The notes: generated by a model not told the origin, from the sequence alone. A stretch of DNA of 64,000 nucleotides from Paenibacillus glycanilyticus NBRC 16618 (GCF_004000805.1 NZ_BILY01000014.1:92982-156981); one strand, 5' to 3'; positions 16,324 to 25,426 are shown, numbered from the stretch's first letter. Translations and numbers: made by a program.

Positions 16324-17445
16324 CTACGCGTTTCTCCGGATACGGAATTTGCTGGCCATGCTGCCTGCAATGAGGAAGAACAGGATCGCCCCTTGGATCA
16401 TGGACGAGATGGAGGACGGAAGGCCAATCGTTTGAACGCTGAAGCCGCCCACGATAAGTCCGCCGAACAGGAACGATGAAACGACAAGACCGAGAGGATT
16501 CAGCTTCGCAAGCCAAGCCACGATAATCGCCGTATACCCGTAGCCCGGTGATATTCCGTACATGAGACGGTGAGTGACGCCCGATACTTCCGCCATTCCG
16601 GCGAGCCCGGCCATTCCGCCGCTAATCAGCATTACGAGCAGAATATGACGGCTGATCTTGATGCCGGCGTTTTTCGCCGCTTCCGGGTTCGCGCCAATCA
16701 AGCGAAGCTCGTAACCCCAGCGGGTATATTTCATCAGGAAGGCGTACAGAAGAACAGCAACAATGGCAAACACGAGACCCAGATGCAGCCTTGTATCCCC
16801 AAGCACCGGAAGCGACTGCGCATCCGTGAATACCGGAGTACCCGGGAAATTAAAGCCTTTCGGATCCTTCCAGGGACCAAAGACGAAGTAATTCAAGGCC
16901 AGTAAGGCCACATAGTTAAGCATGAGAGACGTAATCAGCTCGTTTACCTGGAAATACGTCCTTGGAATTGCAGTCAACAATCCCCAAATCCCGCCGCCTA
17001 GTATACTGAACACGACCATCGCGGGAATCACGAGGTATACGGGCATATTCGAAAAATAGACCGTTACCGCCGTCGCCGCCATCGCTCCGGCGAGAAACTG
17101 CCCCTCCGCCCCGATATTCCAGACCGAGATGCGGTAAGCAATCGCAACCCCGATACCGCATAGGAGAAGCGGGATGGACTTCACAAGCGTTTCCGTTATG
17201 CCGAATGAGGTTCCGAACGCCCCGGTAATCATTTTCGAATAAACCGTAATCGGATTCATGCCGTTAGCTGCGATAAAGATACCGCAGAAGACTAGAGCAA
17301 GCAGGATAGAGACGATGGTCATCCACCACGGGCTTTCTTTTCTGGACGGATCCAGCTCGATTCGAAGAGACAGCAGCTTGCTGCGGCGTGTTGGTGTATC
17401 CGGTTGTTCAATAGCTAAAGCGCTTTGTACAGGCTGCTTGCTCAT
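16324..17445 (-). CDS. Nucleoside ABC transporter permease (NupP-like)
   Basis: A 373-residue permease with about nine membrane helices after a roughly 45-residue cytoplasmic N-terminus. Family segments include ISVWNIGAEGQFLAGA, ELITSLMLNYVALLAL and GYGYTAIIVAWLAKLNPLG. It resembles NupP/YufP. The ATG overlaps the ATPase stop (TGA 17442-17444) in the usual coupled manner. The substrate is inferred from the purine context and could be adenosine, guanosine or inosine. Confidence 0.88.
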   Translation of the reverse strand: MSKQPVQSALAIEQPDTPTRRSKLLSLRIELDPSRKESPWWMTIVSILLALVFCGIFIAANGMNPITVYSKMITGAFGTSFGITETLVKSIPLLLCGIGVAIAYRISVWNIGAEGQFLAGAMAATAVTVYFSNMPVYLVIPAMVVFSILGGGIWGLLTAIPRTYFQVNELITSLMLNYVALLALNYFVFGPWKDPKGFNFPGTPVFTDAQSLPVLGDTRLHLGLVFAIVAVLLYAFLMKYTRWGYELRLIGANPEAAKNAGIKISRHILLVMLISGGMAGLAGMAEVSGVTHRLMYGISPGYGYTAIIVAWLAKLNPLGLVVSSFLFGGLIVGGFSVQTIGLPSSISSMIQGAILFFLIAGSMASKFRIRRNA

Positions 17446-18989
17446 ACGACCTTCTCCTCCTCCGTGTCATCCGTTTCCCGAACGCCGGCCATGTATAAGC
17501 CGATCTGTTCGCGGGTCGCTTCCCCTCGCGCCAATTCCCCGACCATTCGGCCGTTATAGATTACTAATATGCGGTCGGAGAGCTGCATAACCTCATCGAG
17601 ATCTTCCGAAATAAGAAGGATGCTTTTGCCTTGTCCGCGCATCTCCGTAAGTAACCGGTGTACGCCTTCCGTTGCTCCGACATCCAGCCCTTGCGTAGGG
17701 TGAACGGCCACCATAAAGAGCGGATCCTGCTCAACTTCCCTGGCAAAAAGCAGCTTCTGCTGATTGCCGCCGGATAGCTGTCTTACAGGCGCATCCAGTC
17801 CCGGAGTTTTGACATCGAACTGCTCTACCAGCGACTGCGACCAGCTTCGGTTCGCCCGCGAGCGAAGGAAGCCGAAGCGGGAGCGATCGCTTGTGCGGTA
17901 GGATTTGAACAGCAGGTTGTCGACAATGCCCAGGCTGCCGGCAAGACCGCTCTTCATTCGGTTCTCCGGCACATGGGCGATACGGGCTTCGATCGCTCCG
18001 CGAACCGAAGCGTTCTTCAGCGGGCTGCCGTTAAAGGTAATGCTGCCTTTGCGCCATGCCCGAAGTCCCGTTAACACCTCCGCCAGCTCCTTCTGGCCGT
18101 TGCCCGCTACGCCCGCAACCCCAACGATCTCGCCTTCATGCACCTGGAATTCCATCTGGTTCAAAGCCTTTCTTCCATGATCGGCATATACATCAAGCTG
18201 ATCAACGATCAGGAGCGGCTTGCCTTTCGGACGGCTGGCAAGCGGCTTTTGAACGGTCAGCTCCTTGCCAACCATTAACCTCGCAAGCTCGCGTTCGTTC
18301 GTCTCGGTTTTCATCATCGTATGAGTGAGTTTGCCTTTCCTCATAATCGATATGCTGTCGGAGATCGCCATAACTTCCTTTAATTTATGAGTCGTAATCA
18401 TGACGGTCTTGCCTTCCGCCTTCATCTGCGCAAGCGTGACGAACAGCTGCTCCGCTTCGCCTGGCGTAAGAACCGACGTTGGTTCGTCCAGAATAATAAG
18501 ATCGGCGCCGCGATACAGCGTCTTGACGATCTCCACCCGCTGCTGCTCGCCTACGGACAGCTGCCAGATCGGGCGGTCCACCGGGAAGGTTAGCCCGAAT
18601 TTGACCGCTATCGCCTCAATCTCCTCCTGCTTCTTCTTCATCCAGCCCGGGCCGCGCCAGAAGGAGGATTTCTCGCCTAAAATAATGTTCTCGGCAGCCG
18701 TTAAGGTCTGAACGAGACGAAAGTTTTGAAACACCATCCCGATGCCAAGCTTCATGGCATCCTTGGGCGAGCGGATTTTTACTTTTTCGCCTTGGATATA
18801 GATCTCGCCGCTAGTTGGACGATAGACGCCGGACAGCATGCACATCATCGTGCTTTTGCCGGCTCCGTTTTCTCCTAGCAAGGCGTGAATCTCTCCTGCC
18901 TTCGCCTTGAAATCGACCTGATCATTCGCGACAACGGAGCCGAACTGCTTGACGATACGCTGCATTTCTACGGAGTAGGTTTCGAGCAT
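17442..18989 (-). CDS. Nucleoside ABC transporter, double ATPase (NupO-like)
   Basis: 515 residues with two ABC domains in tandem, as in sugar and nucleoside importers of the RbsA/NupO type. The first has Walker A GENGAGKST (39-47), signature LSVGEQQRVEI and LIILDEPTSVL. The second has the usual degenerate Walker A (GVAGNGQKE) but an intact signature LSGGNQQKL. Its ribosome binding site abuts the hairpin array at 19001-19191, which separates it from the binding-protein gene. Confidence 0.9.
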   Translation of the reverse strand: MLETYSVEMQRIVKQFGSVVANDQVDFKAKAGEIHALLGENGAGKSTMMCMLSGVYRPTSGEIYIQGEKVKIRSPKDAMKLGIGMVFQNFRLVQTLTAAENIILGEKSSFWRGPGWMKKKQEEIEAIAVKFGLTFPVDRPIWQLSVGEQQRVEIVKTLYRGADLIILDEPTSVLTPGEAEQLFVTLAQMKAEGKTVMITTHKLKEVMAISDSISIMRKGKLTHTMMKTETNERELARLMVGKELTVQKPLASRPKGKPLLIVDQLDVYADHGRKALNQMEFQVHEGEIVGVAGVAGNGQKELAEVLTGLRAWRKGSITFNGSPLKNASVRGAIEARIAHVPENRMKSGLAGSLGIVDNLLFKSYRTSDRSRFGFLRSRANRSWSQSLVEQFDVKTPGLDAPVRQLSGGNQQKLLFAREVEQDPLFMVAVHPTQGLDVGATEGVHRLLTEMRGQGKSILLISEDLDEVMQLSDRILVIYNGRMVGELARGEATREQIGLYMAGVRETDDTEEEKVV

Positions 18990-19000
18990 TCCGCTTCCTC

Positions 19001-19191
19001 CTTAAAAGAATTGTCACACAAGTGGGCCTTTTTTCCGGCCTCTTGTGATGATTCTTGCTTCGTAAGCATTCGCTTAAAAGAATTGTCACACAAGTGCGCT
19101 ACTTTCTAGCCACTTGTGATGATTCTTGCTTCGTAAGCATTCGCTTAAAGAATTGTCACACAAGTGCGCTGCTTTCTAGCCTCTTGTGATA
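19001..19191. repeat. Three-unit array of 71-72 bp hairpin repeats
   Basis: Three units begin at 19001, 19073 and 19144 with CTTAAAAGAATTGTCACACAAGTG or a one-base variant. Each holds a stem of TCACACAAG with CTTGTGA. The first two are followed by the linker ATTCTTGCTTCGTAAGCATTCG. Inner loop-side pairs differ between units but stay complementary (GGCC/GGCC in unit 1, GCT/AGC in units 2 and 3). The array lies between the binding-protein gene and the ATPase gene and ends at the AAGGAGG site of the latter. Confidence 0.85.
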
Positions 19192-19217
19192 ATTTAGGAT
19201 GAGATGGAGGCCAATAA

Positions 19218-19251
19218 ATCAACAAATCCCTTTAGCAAGGGATTTGTTGAT
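19218..19251. terminator. Strong hairpin after the BMP gene
   Basis: A perfect 15-bp stem, ATCAACAAATCCCTT with its complement, closed by the 4-nt loop TAGC, lies 24 nt after the binding-protein stop. The minus-strand sequence after it (TTATTGG) lacks a long U run. It may be a weak terminator or an mRNA-stabilising 3' end that lets the binding protein be made in excess. Confidence 0.6.
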
Positions 19252-19274
19252 CGGCCGTTTTGGCTGGCTGAAGG

Positions 19275-20432
19275 CTATTGAGGAATGGTTCCTTCCACGC
19301 CTTTGACGAACCAGTTCATCTCCAGAATTTGCTCCAGGCTCATCGTTTGGCCCGCTTCCTGCTTAGCTGCGCCGGATGCATCGGTGATCGGACCGCTGAA
19401 TACGTCCAGCTCGCCGCTGATGATTTTCGCTTTTGCATCCTCTACCAGCTTCTTCACATCGTCAGGAATGCTAGGTCCAAGCGGAGCGAGGCCAACCATG
19501 CCGTCCACCATATCGCCGGAGAATTGCTCGCTCTTCCAGGTTCCGTCGATCACGGATTGCACGACCTTCGTATAATAAGGGCCCCAGTTCCAAGTCGGGT
19601 TCGTTAAGTAAGCATCCGGTGCGTAACGGGTCATGTCGGAGTCGTTGCCGCCTGCCAGCGCGCCGCGTTCGGCAGCTGCCTGCAGGGTTGCCGGGGAATC
19701 CTGATAAGCAAGCAGGACGTCCGCGCCTTTATCCAGCAAGCTGATCGCCGCTTGGCGCTCTGCGGTCGGATCGTACCAGGTGTTGCTCCATACGACGTCT
19801 ACTTTCGCGTCCGGATTGACGCTTTGAATGCCAAGCGCAAAGGCATTGATGTTATAAATAACTTCGGGAATCGGGAATGCGCCGACGTAACCGATGACAT
19901 TCGACTTCGTCATTTTCCCTGCCGCTATACCTGTCAGGTAGCTGGCTTCATAGTTTTTGCCGAAGTAGGTGCTCATGTTGTCCGCCGTTTTGTAGCCGGC
20001 CGTATGCATGAACTTTACGTTCGGGAACTTCTTCGCCACATTTAGCGTCGGATCCATGTAACCAAAGCTTGTCGTGAAAATAATGTCGTGGTTTTGAGCC
20101 AGTTCCGTAATAACGCGTTCCGCGTCCGCGCTTTCCGGTACGTTTTCTACCGTGTCAGCTTTAATGCCAAGCTTCTCTTCCATGTACTTCCTGCCGTTAT
20201 CATGCTCAAAGGTCCAACCGCCGTCTCCGGGAGGTCCGATGTAAACGAAAGCGACCCGCGGCAGCTTCTTGCCGCTATCTGTTGCCGACGGCTCTGTAGA
20301 TGTCTGTGTATTGCCGCCGCTTGCCGTTTCGTTTGTTTTGTTATTGCTGTTACTGGAACAAGCAGATAAAATAACGACCATAAATACGAGCAATGCCAAC
20401 CCCACTGTACGTGCTTTTGCAAAATGTTTCAT
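19275..20432 (-). CDS. BMP-family nucleoside-binding lipoprotein (NupN-like)
   Basis: 385 residues from the ATG after GGGGAGG. The N-terminus is a lipoprotein signal: charged MKHFAKAR, a hydrophobic core, and lipobox LSAC with C25. The mature part belongs to the basic membrane protein (BMP/PnrA) family, with VAFVYIGPPGDGGWTFEHD near the start. Such proteins bind purine nucleosides for the NupOPQ-type transporter encoded just downstream. An upstream extension in the same frame (to 20600) has no ribosome binding site and covers the promoter, so it is rejected. Confidence 0.93.
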   Translation of the reverse strand: MKHFAKARTVGLALLVFMVVILSACSSNSNNKTNETASGGNTQTSTEPSATDSGKKLPRVAFVYIGPPGDGGWTFEHDNGRKYMEEKLGIKADTVENVPESADAERVITELAQNHDIIFTTSFGYMDPTLNVAKKFPNVKFMHTAGYKTADNMSTYFGKNYEASYLTGIAAGKMTKSNVIGYVGAFPIPEVIYNINAFALGIQSVNPDAKVDVVWSNTWYDPTAERQAAISLLDKGADVLLAYQDSPATLQAAAERGALAGGNDSDMTRYAPDAYLTNPTWNWGPYYTKVVQSVIDGTWKSEQFSGDMVDGMVGLAPLGPSIPDDVKKLVEDAKAKIISGELDVFSGPITDASGAAKQEAGQTMSLEQILEMNWFVKGVEGTIPQ

Positions 20433-20486
20433 ATGGTTCCTCCCCAACTCTCTATCATCATCATGACCAACGGATGATGTAGTCTC

Positions 20487-20515
20487 AATATACTTCCGCG
20501 TAACCAACACGTCAA
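20487..20515 (-). promoter_or_regulatory. Promoter of the transporter/catabolic operon
   Basis: TTGACG (complement of 20510-20515) and TATATT (complement of 20487-20492) are separated by 17 nt, upstream of the binding-protein gene. The spacer contains TTGGTTA, the core of the PucR-box consensus as I recall it from B. subtilis (WWWCNTTGGTTAA), but the flanking bases do not match. PucR control here is therefore only a suggestion. Confidence 0.65.
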
Positions 20516-20612
20516 TATATCTAACATGAGATTGGAAAGACAGATAAAATAACAAAAACTCATTGTGCATGATGCACGTCTGATGACATCCATGTAACAA
20601 AAGATCACATTT

Positions 20613-21260
20613 TTATCTCCGGCCTCGGATTTGGCGATATCGCCTAACTGCCTGCCCAAGACTGTCCTCATCATCTACATCAAGCAGCAATTCAGCAGCC
20701 TCTTCGCCGAATTCAATAATTTCTCCGGTATAATCCGGAGATGCAAACAGCTTGCGCGCTCCCATATCCCCTTTCAATCCCCGAAGCGCCTTATACATGG
20801 TATAACGGATAACGGCAGGAGGCATAACGACTCCCCGCATAGAGGATGCGGCAAAATCCAGGACCGGATTTTCCTCCATAACAACAAGAAGACGCCGCAC
20901 CATGGCAGCCGTGACAAAAGGTTGGTCGCCAAGCCCAATGACGACAGCATCGGGAAGCGGCAGGCTGGATAGCGCGGCGTCTACACCGGCACGAATGGAA
21001 TAAGACATGCCGAGACTTGCTTCTTCGCAGACGACGATATTTAATTGAGATGCGTATAGCGAGCTTTCCCTAATATCCTGCAGCCATGTTAACGGATCAT
21101 CCGGACGGACCACAAGGTGTATCCGTCCGATTCCGCTAGCCAAGAGAGCACGAAGCGCCAGACTGCCGAGCGCTACGCCCGGCGAAAGCTCGAGCGGCAG
21201 CTTCGGCTTGCCCATTCGGCTGCTCTGTCCTGCCGCCAAATATATTGCGGATAGGTTCAT
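20613..21260 (-). CDS. pucB: Molybdenum cofactor nucleotidyltransferase (PucB/MocA-like)
   Basis: A 215-residue nucleotidyltransferase. LAAGQSSRMGKPKL (8-21) is the nucleotide-binding motif, and VIGLGDQP supplies the metal-binding Asp. The family adds CMP or GMP to molybdopterin, and PucB is required for xanthine dehydrogenase in B. subtilis. The ATG at 21258-21260 has a clear AGGAGG site, yet it lies 125 nt inside the upstream pucA frame. Confidence 0.88.
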   Translation of the reverse strand: MNLSAIYLAAGQSSRMGKPKLPLELSPGVALGSLALRALLASGIGRIHLVVRPDDPLTWLQDIRESSLYASQLNIVVCEEASLGMSYSIRAGVDAALSSLPLPDAVVIGLGDQPFVTAAMVRRLLVVMEENPVLDFAASSMRGVVMPPAVIRYTMYKALRGLKGDMGARKLFASPDYTGEIIEFGEEAAELLLDVDDEDSLGQAVRRYRQIRGRR

Positions 21261-22221
21261 GCCGTTCCTCCTTTTGCCGATCAGCCTTTTGCTTATTCCG
21301 CCATTGATATCGCAAAGCGATTAATTCCGCGGCAATACTGACCGCAATCTCGTAAGGCCCCTCAGCTCCAATCGATAATCCGATAGGAGCCTTCACGTTA
21401 ACAGGCGGGGCATCCCCATCAAACAGCATGCCAATCCGCGTGGTTGAACCCATTACTCCTATATACTTTGAGTTTGACGTTAATGCCCATTCGATCATTT
21501 CCCGGTCGTAACGGAGATGATGGCTGCAGACGATAACCGCAGCCTCGGTATCCAGAAGCAGCATTTCTTTGAGCTGCTCCGGCGTGCCGAGATAATGCTC
21601 TGCGTCTGGATAAGCAGCCAGCAAACGCGGACGCCAGTCCGCGACAATAACGTGAAAACTGCTTTGCGTCAAGAGCTGATAGATGGGAACGGCATCCAGA
21701 CCTGCGCCAAACAGAATAACCCGTTGCCTATTCGTTAAATGAAGACTAAACTGCCAATCGTAGCCGGACTGACCGGAAGGGAGCGGTATAACCTCTTCCG
21801 CCGAAAGCTCATAACAGAGCTCTTCTCCCTTCAGCCTGCGCACAAGCTGAACCTCCCTGCCTCTATCGAGCAGATCCAGAGCATCCGTCAGAATGGTCCG
21901 AAGCGTTCCTTCTATCGGCTCAAGAAGCACGCGGATAACTCCGCCGCAGCCAACCGCTTCTCCCCAGATGGGATCGTCGTCCGGGTCCATGTTATATTCC
22001 GCAATCTCATACCGGTTTGTTTCCCAAATGGAGGGAACCCGCTCCAGGAGATCGGATTCGATACAGCCCGGACTAACCGTTCCGACGGTATCACCGCTTA
22101 GCGGGAGAAGCATGGCTGCTCCGGCCTTACGGTATGCGTGCCCCTCAACCCCGATAATGGTTGCCAGGACTGCCGGCTGATCAAGCCGCCGGATCGTTCG
22201 CAGGATGTTAATCATGTCCAT
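21136..22221 (-). CDS. pucA: XdhC/CoxI-family XDH maturation protein
   Basis: 361 residues from the ATG after AGGAGGGG. The N-terminal XdhC/CoxI domain (LDQPAVLATIIGVEGHAYRK) and the C-terminal Rossmann domain (RVILFGAGLDAVPIY, ending APIGLSIGAEGPYEIAVSIAAELIA) are complete. This family binds molybdenum cofactor, protects it and inserts it into xanthine dehydrogenase. After the normal family end the frame continues about 45 polar residues into pucB in another frame, which looks like loss of the original stop codon. Confidence 0.88.
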   Translation of the reverse strand: MDMINILRTIRRLDQPAVLATIIGVEGHAYRKAGAAMLLPLSGDTVGTVSPGCIESDLLERVPSIWETNRYEIAEYNMDPDDDPIWGEAVGCGGVIRVLLEPIEGTLRTILTDALDLLDRGREVQLVRRLKGEELCYELSAEEVIPLPSGQSGYDWQFSLHLTNRQRVILFGAGLDAVPIYQLLTQSSFHVIVADWRPRLLAAYPDAEHYLGTPEQLKEMLLLDTEAAVIVCSHHLRYDREMIEWALTSNSKYIGVMGSTTRIGMLFDGDAPPVNVKAPIGLSIGAEGPYEIAVSIAAELIALRYQWRNKQKADRQKEERHEPIRNIFGGRTEQPNGQAEAAARAFAGRSARQSGASCSLG

Positions 22222-22257
22222 CGGCAACCCCTCCTGATAGCGTATAGTTTTGCAAAA

Positions 22258-23583
22258 TTAGAGTCTTGCCAACAGCTCCTTCAACGTTCGGTCTGCCTCG
22301 CGCAACACGAGCGGCTTATCAACCGTCTTCATGATTCTGTTCTCCATTACGAGCTGCCCGTCAATCATCACGGTATCGACATCGCCGCGCGTAGCCGCGT
22401 AGACCACTCTGGAATACCAATCCGCATCAAATGAAGGATAGACATGGAAGTCCTCCAGATCAAGCAGCTGAAGATCAGCAAGCTTGCCAACCTCGATGCT
22501 GCCGATTTTCTCCTCCAGCCCGAGAACGTGAGCTCCACCCATGGTCGCCATGCGAAGCACGGTCTTTGCGTTCATGACGGTTGGACCATGCTTTACCTTC
22601 TGGATAAAAGCCGTAAGCCGCATCTCCTGGAACATATCCAGATTGTTATTGCAAGGCGCTCCGTCCGCGCCGATGCCGATATCGATCCCTTCCCGCAGCA
22701 ATTGGGGAACCTGCGCCACACCGGATGCAAGCTTCAGGTTTGAGCCCGGGCAGTGCGTAACCTTTACGCCCCGTTCCTTGATAATCCGCTTTTCCTCTTC
22801 ATCCAGCCAAATGCTGTGCGCCAGAATAAGATTCGGACGGGCAAGACCGATATGATCCAGATAAATCACGTTTCGCATGCCGCGTTCGGATTCGACGATC
22901 GAGATCTCTTCCCTGTTTTCCGACGCATGGGTATGTACCTTTACGCCGTATTGCGCGGATAAATCCCTTACGCCAATAAGAAGCTCTTCCGTACAGGAGA
23001 CAACGAACCGCGGGCAAAAAGCGTATTCGATCCGTCCGCCGGCAGCTCCGTGCCACTTCTCCAGCAGCTCCACGCTTTCCTTCAGCGACTGCTCCGTCTT
23101 CTCCTGAAGCGGAAGCGGAACCTCCGTTCCGTAATCCATCATCACCTTGCCGGAGACGGCTCGAATCCCGCTCTCGAGAATCGCCTGGAACGCGGACTCC
23201 GTATGATTAACGGTCTCCATATCAAGAATGGTCGTTGTGCCGCTTCTAATCAGTTCTCCAATACCCAACAGGGCCGAATAATAGACCGATTCTTCATTAT
23301 GCGCGGCTTCAAGGGGCCAGATCCGCTGTCTCAGCCAGTCAATCAGCTCCAGATCATCCGCTCTTCCGCGGAATAGAGTCTGGCACAGGTGAATGTGCGT
23401 TTGAATGAAGCCGGGCAGCAGCACCTTGCCTCCGGCATCGATGACGCGGTCAACCTCATTTTCCTGAATATTCGGACCAATCTGAGCGATCTTGTTGTCT
23501 TTTACAAGCACATCGCCAATTAAAATATCATCTGATGCATTCATCGTCATAATGACGGCATTTCGGATCAAAGTCGAACTCAT
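22258..23583 (-). CDS. TrzA/MtaD-type amidohydrolase, probable purine deaminase
   Basis: 441 residues of the metal-dependent amidohydrolase superfamily that deaminates aromatic bases and nucleosides. Motifs are QTHIHLCQTLFRGRADD with H63 and H65, HTHASEN, LAHSIW, HCPGSNLKLASG and the catalytic GIGADGAPCNNNLDMF. The sequence is closest in style to enzymes called 5'-deoxyadenosine or S-adenosylhomocysteine deaminase and 8-oxoguanine or guanine deaminase. Position between pucR and pucA favours a purine substrate, perhaps guanine, but the exact one cannot be read from sequence. Confidence 0.8.
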   Translation of the reverse strand: MSSTLIRNAVIMTMNASDDILIGDVLVKDNKIAQIGPNIQENEVDRVIDAGGKVLLPGFIQTHIHLCQTLFRGRADDLELIDWLRQRIWPLEAAHNEESVYYSALLGIGELIRSGTTTILDMETVNHTESAFQAILESGIRAVSGKVMMDYGTEVPLPLQEKTEQSLKESVELLEKWHGAAGGRIEYAFCPRFVVSCTEELLIGVRDLSAQYGVKVHTHASENREEISIVESERGMRNVIYLDHIGLARPNLILAHSIWLDEEEKRIIKERGVKVTHCPGSNLKLASGVAQVPQLLREGIDIGIGADGAPCNNNLDMFQEMRLTAFIQKVKHGPTVMNAKTVLRMATMGGAHVLGLEEKIGSIEVGKLADLQLLDLEDFHVYPSFDADWYSRVVYAATRGDVDTVMIDGQLVMENRIMKTVDKPLVLREADRTLKELLARL

Positions 23584-23628
23584 ATGTTCCGCTCCTTTGT
23601 TGTAGCACAGTGGATTGATAATAGCTGA

Positions 23629-25215
23629 TTATGATTGTTCGTTAATTAACAGCTTGCGGAACAAGAACGCGATTTTGAGCCTGAGAAGATCATTCATTTT
23701 CTTGAAGTCCACCCCTAATATTTCGCTCAGCTTCTCGATCCGGTAAGTTGCCGTGTTGCGGTGAATATACAGCTTCTTCGCTGTTTCGTTTAACTGGCCA
23801 TCCTGCTCCAAATAAGTCTCTAGCGTGCGAAGCATTTCGCTTGCGTAATCCGGGTCCTTGTTTACAAGTCCGCCCAGCCAGCGGTTGCAGAAGGCCTCCA
23901 TCCGGTCCTTCGATACATGCTCGAACACGATTGCCAAATCCATTGTATCAAAGGAAGTAATAGATTGCCCGACTCCCCATTCGGTAGCAAGCCTTTGGGT
24001 CTGTCTGCACTCGTCAAAAGCTTCGTAAAGCTGATCTGCCCGTTTTTTCCGGCAGCTGACCGCCGCCCGGGGACTCTCGCCGCACTCCCGCTGAATAGAT
24101 GCGAAGCATGCGTTTAACGCGGACATAAGACTACCTTCCGCTTGCCCTTCAGGCTCGGGAAAAACGGATAAAAGCCCCTCTTCCATTACAATATGCATGC
24201 CTTTCCATTCTTGAAGTTTCGCGTGGCTTAAAAAATCCGATTTCAGCTTCTCGAGCTTCTCAGTCCGTTGCAGCGCGGAAGCATGAGCAATATCGCTGAG
24301 TACGCAGACATAATGGCTTTGAAAAACCTCGAGCTCCCAGCGATCCGCATATTCGACAACCTTATCGATCGGCAATCCGTTTCTCAAATAGCGTTTGATC
24401 AGTACGCCAAAATCCTTTTGCACGGATAACTCGAAATAATCCTCGTAATTAAAATTCATTTGATAGGATAATAGCTCCGCCGCTTGCAAATAGAGACTTT
24501 CTTCAATAGTTGAGAGAAATAGCTGCGGGTTAAAAAACAGAACAAATCCCGTACAGCGGGATTGCTTCATAAGCGGAATTCGGAAAGCCTGCCACTGCTT
24601 GCTCTTCATCCATTTCTGCTGTTGCGGCCATGGCCAGCTGCCGGTTAATTCCGTATCAGCCACCTGCGAGCTGTTGTATACGATCTGTCCCCTTGAGCCA
24701 ACAATCGCCATCGGGAATCCGATAATATCCGCTACCGCATCAAACAATTCGTTAATATGATCCGTCTTGAGAGCCATCCGCATCAGCCGGACCTGCTTGT
24801 CGAAAATATCCTGCAGCACGCCGGTATTGCGCCTGAGCTCTTCCTTGAACAAGCCGCTCATCTGATCGGAGAACGTGAATTGATAAGGAAGCTCTATAAG
24901 AGGAAACCCCAGTTCATTGGCGAAAGCAATCAACTGTTCGGGGATCGCGTCCCAGAATCGGCCTAGCTTGATCCCGAGGCCCGACGAGCCGCGCTGGTTC
25001 AACTTAACTAGCAGCTCCGTCGCATCCTGAGGATGGTCCTTGATCAGGTAGGCGGTCGTAAACAACATTTCCCCTTCCTTGATCCAGTCGGTAATATCCG
25101 GAGCATCCATCACATTGACGGATCTCACGATCCGATTGCGCCCTGCCGTTCCGGCAACCAGTTTCCCTTCCGATAAAGGAAAAACGTTCAGCGCCTGTTC
25201 CACTGTCAAATGCAT
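23629..25215 (-). CDS. pucR: PucR-family transcriptional regulator
   Basis: 528 residues from the ATG after GGAGGTG. The N-terminal PucR domain (LTVEQALNVFPLSEGKLVAG onward, about 1-125) probably senses a purine intermediate. The middle is GAF-like, and the C-terminal HTH_30 domain contains ETAKKLYIHRNTATYRIEKL. B. subtilis PucR activates most puc genes, with allantoin, allantoate or ureidoglycolate as effectors. It starts the leftward purine cluster. The gap to the next gene is 45 nt, so it may be co-transcribed with the deaminase gene. Confidence 0.9.
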   Translation of the reverse strand: MHLTVEQALNVFPLSEGKLVAGTAGRNRIVRSVNVMDAPDITDWIKEGEMLFTTAYLIKDHPQDATELLVKLNQRGSSGLGIKLGRFWDAIPEQLIAFANELGFPLIELPYQFTFSDQMSGLFKEELRRNTGVLQDIFDKQVRLMRMALKTDHINELFDAVADIIGFPMAIVGSRGQIVYNSSQVADTELTGSWPWPQQQKWMKSKQWQAFRIPLMKQSRCTGFVLFFNPQLFLSTIEESLYLQAAELLSYQMNFNYEDYFELSVQKDFGVLIKRYLRNGLPIDKVVEYADRWELEVFQSHYVCVLSDIAHASALQRTEKLEKLKSDFLSHAKLQEWKGMHIVMEEGLLSVFPEPEGQAEGSLMSALNACFASIQRECGESPRAAVSCRKKRADQLYEAFDECRQTQRLATEWGVGQSITSFDTMDLAIVFEHVSKDRMEAFCNRWLGGLVNKDPDYASEMLRTLETYLEQDGQLNETAKKLYIHRNTATYRIEKLSEILGVDFKKMNDLLRLKIAFLFRKLLINEQS

Positions 25216-25269
25216 AGCGCGCACCTCCGATCACCTTGTAAACACATTTATCGTGTTATTTTATATAAC

Positions 25270-25298
25270 ATCATAAATCAGAGATTTCCTTTTATCAA
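25270..25298 (-). promoter_or_regulatory. Candidate pucR promoter
   Basis: TTGATA (complement of 25293-25298) and TATGAT (complement of 25270-25275) have 17-nt spacing in an A/T-rich gap and lie about 55 nt upstream of the pucR start. The rest of the gap (25299-25426) holds no gene I can support. Confidence 0.5.
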
Positions 25299-25426
25299 TA
25301 GTTATGTAAATATAATTAACCATATAAACTCTTAATCTCGACATTCAAACTCTATATCCTCTTATATCATCTTATATTCTGGCTGCACTCTTTTAAATCT
25401 AACATATATATAACGCATCAGAACGC

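Noticed and set aside
19001..19191. Possible short CRISPR array
   Set aside because: The units are self-complementary and similar along their whole length, without unique spacers, and no cas gene is near.
20433..20600. N-terminal extension of the nucleoside-binding lipoprotein
   Set aside because: It covers a good promoter (TTGACG-17-TATATT) and lacks a ribosome binding site. The ATG at 20432 begins a perfect lipoprotein signal.
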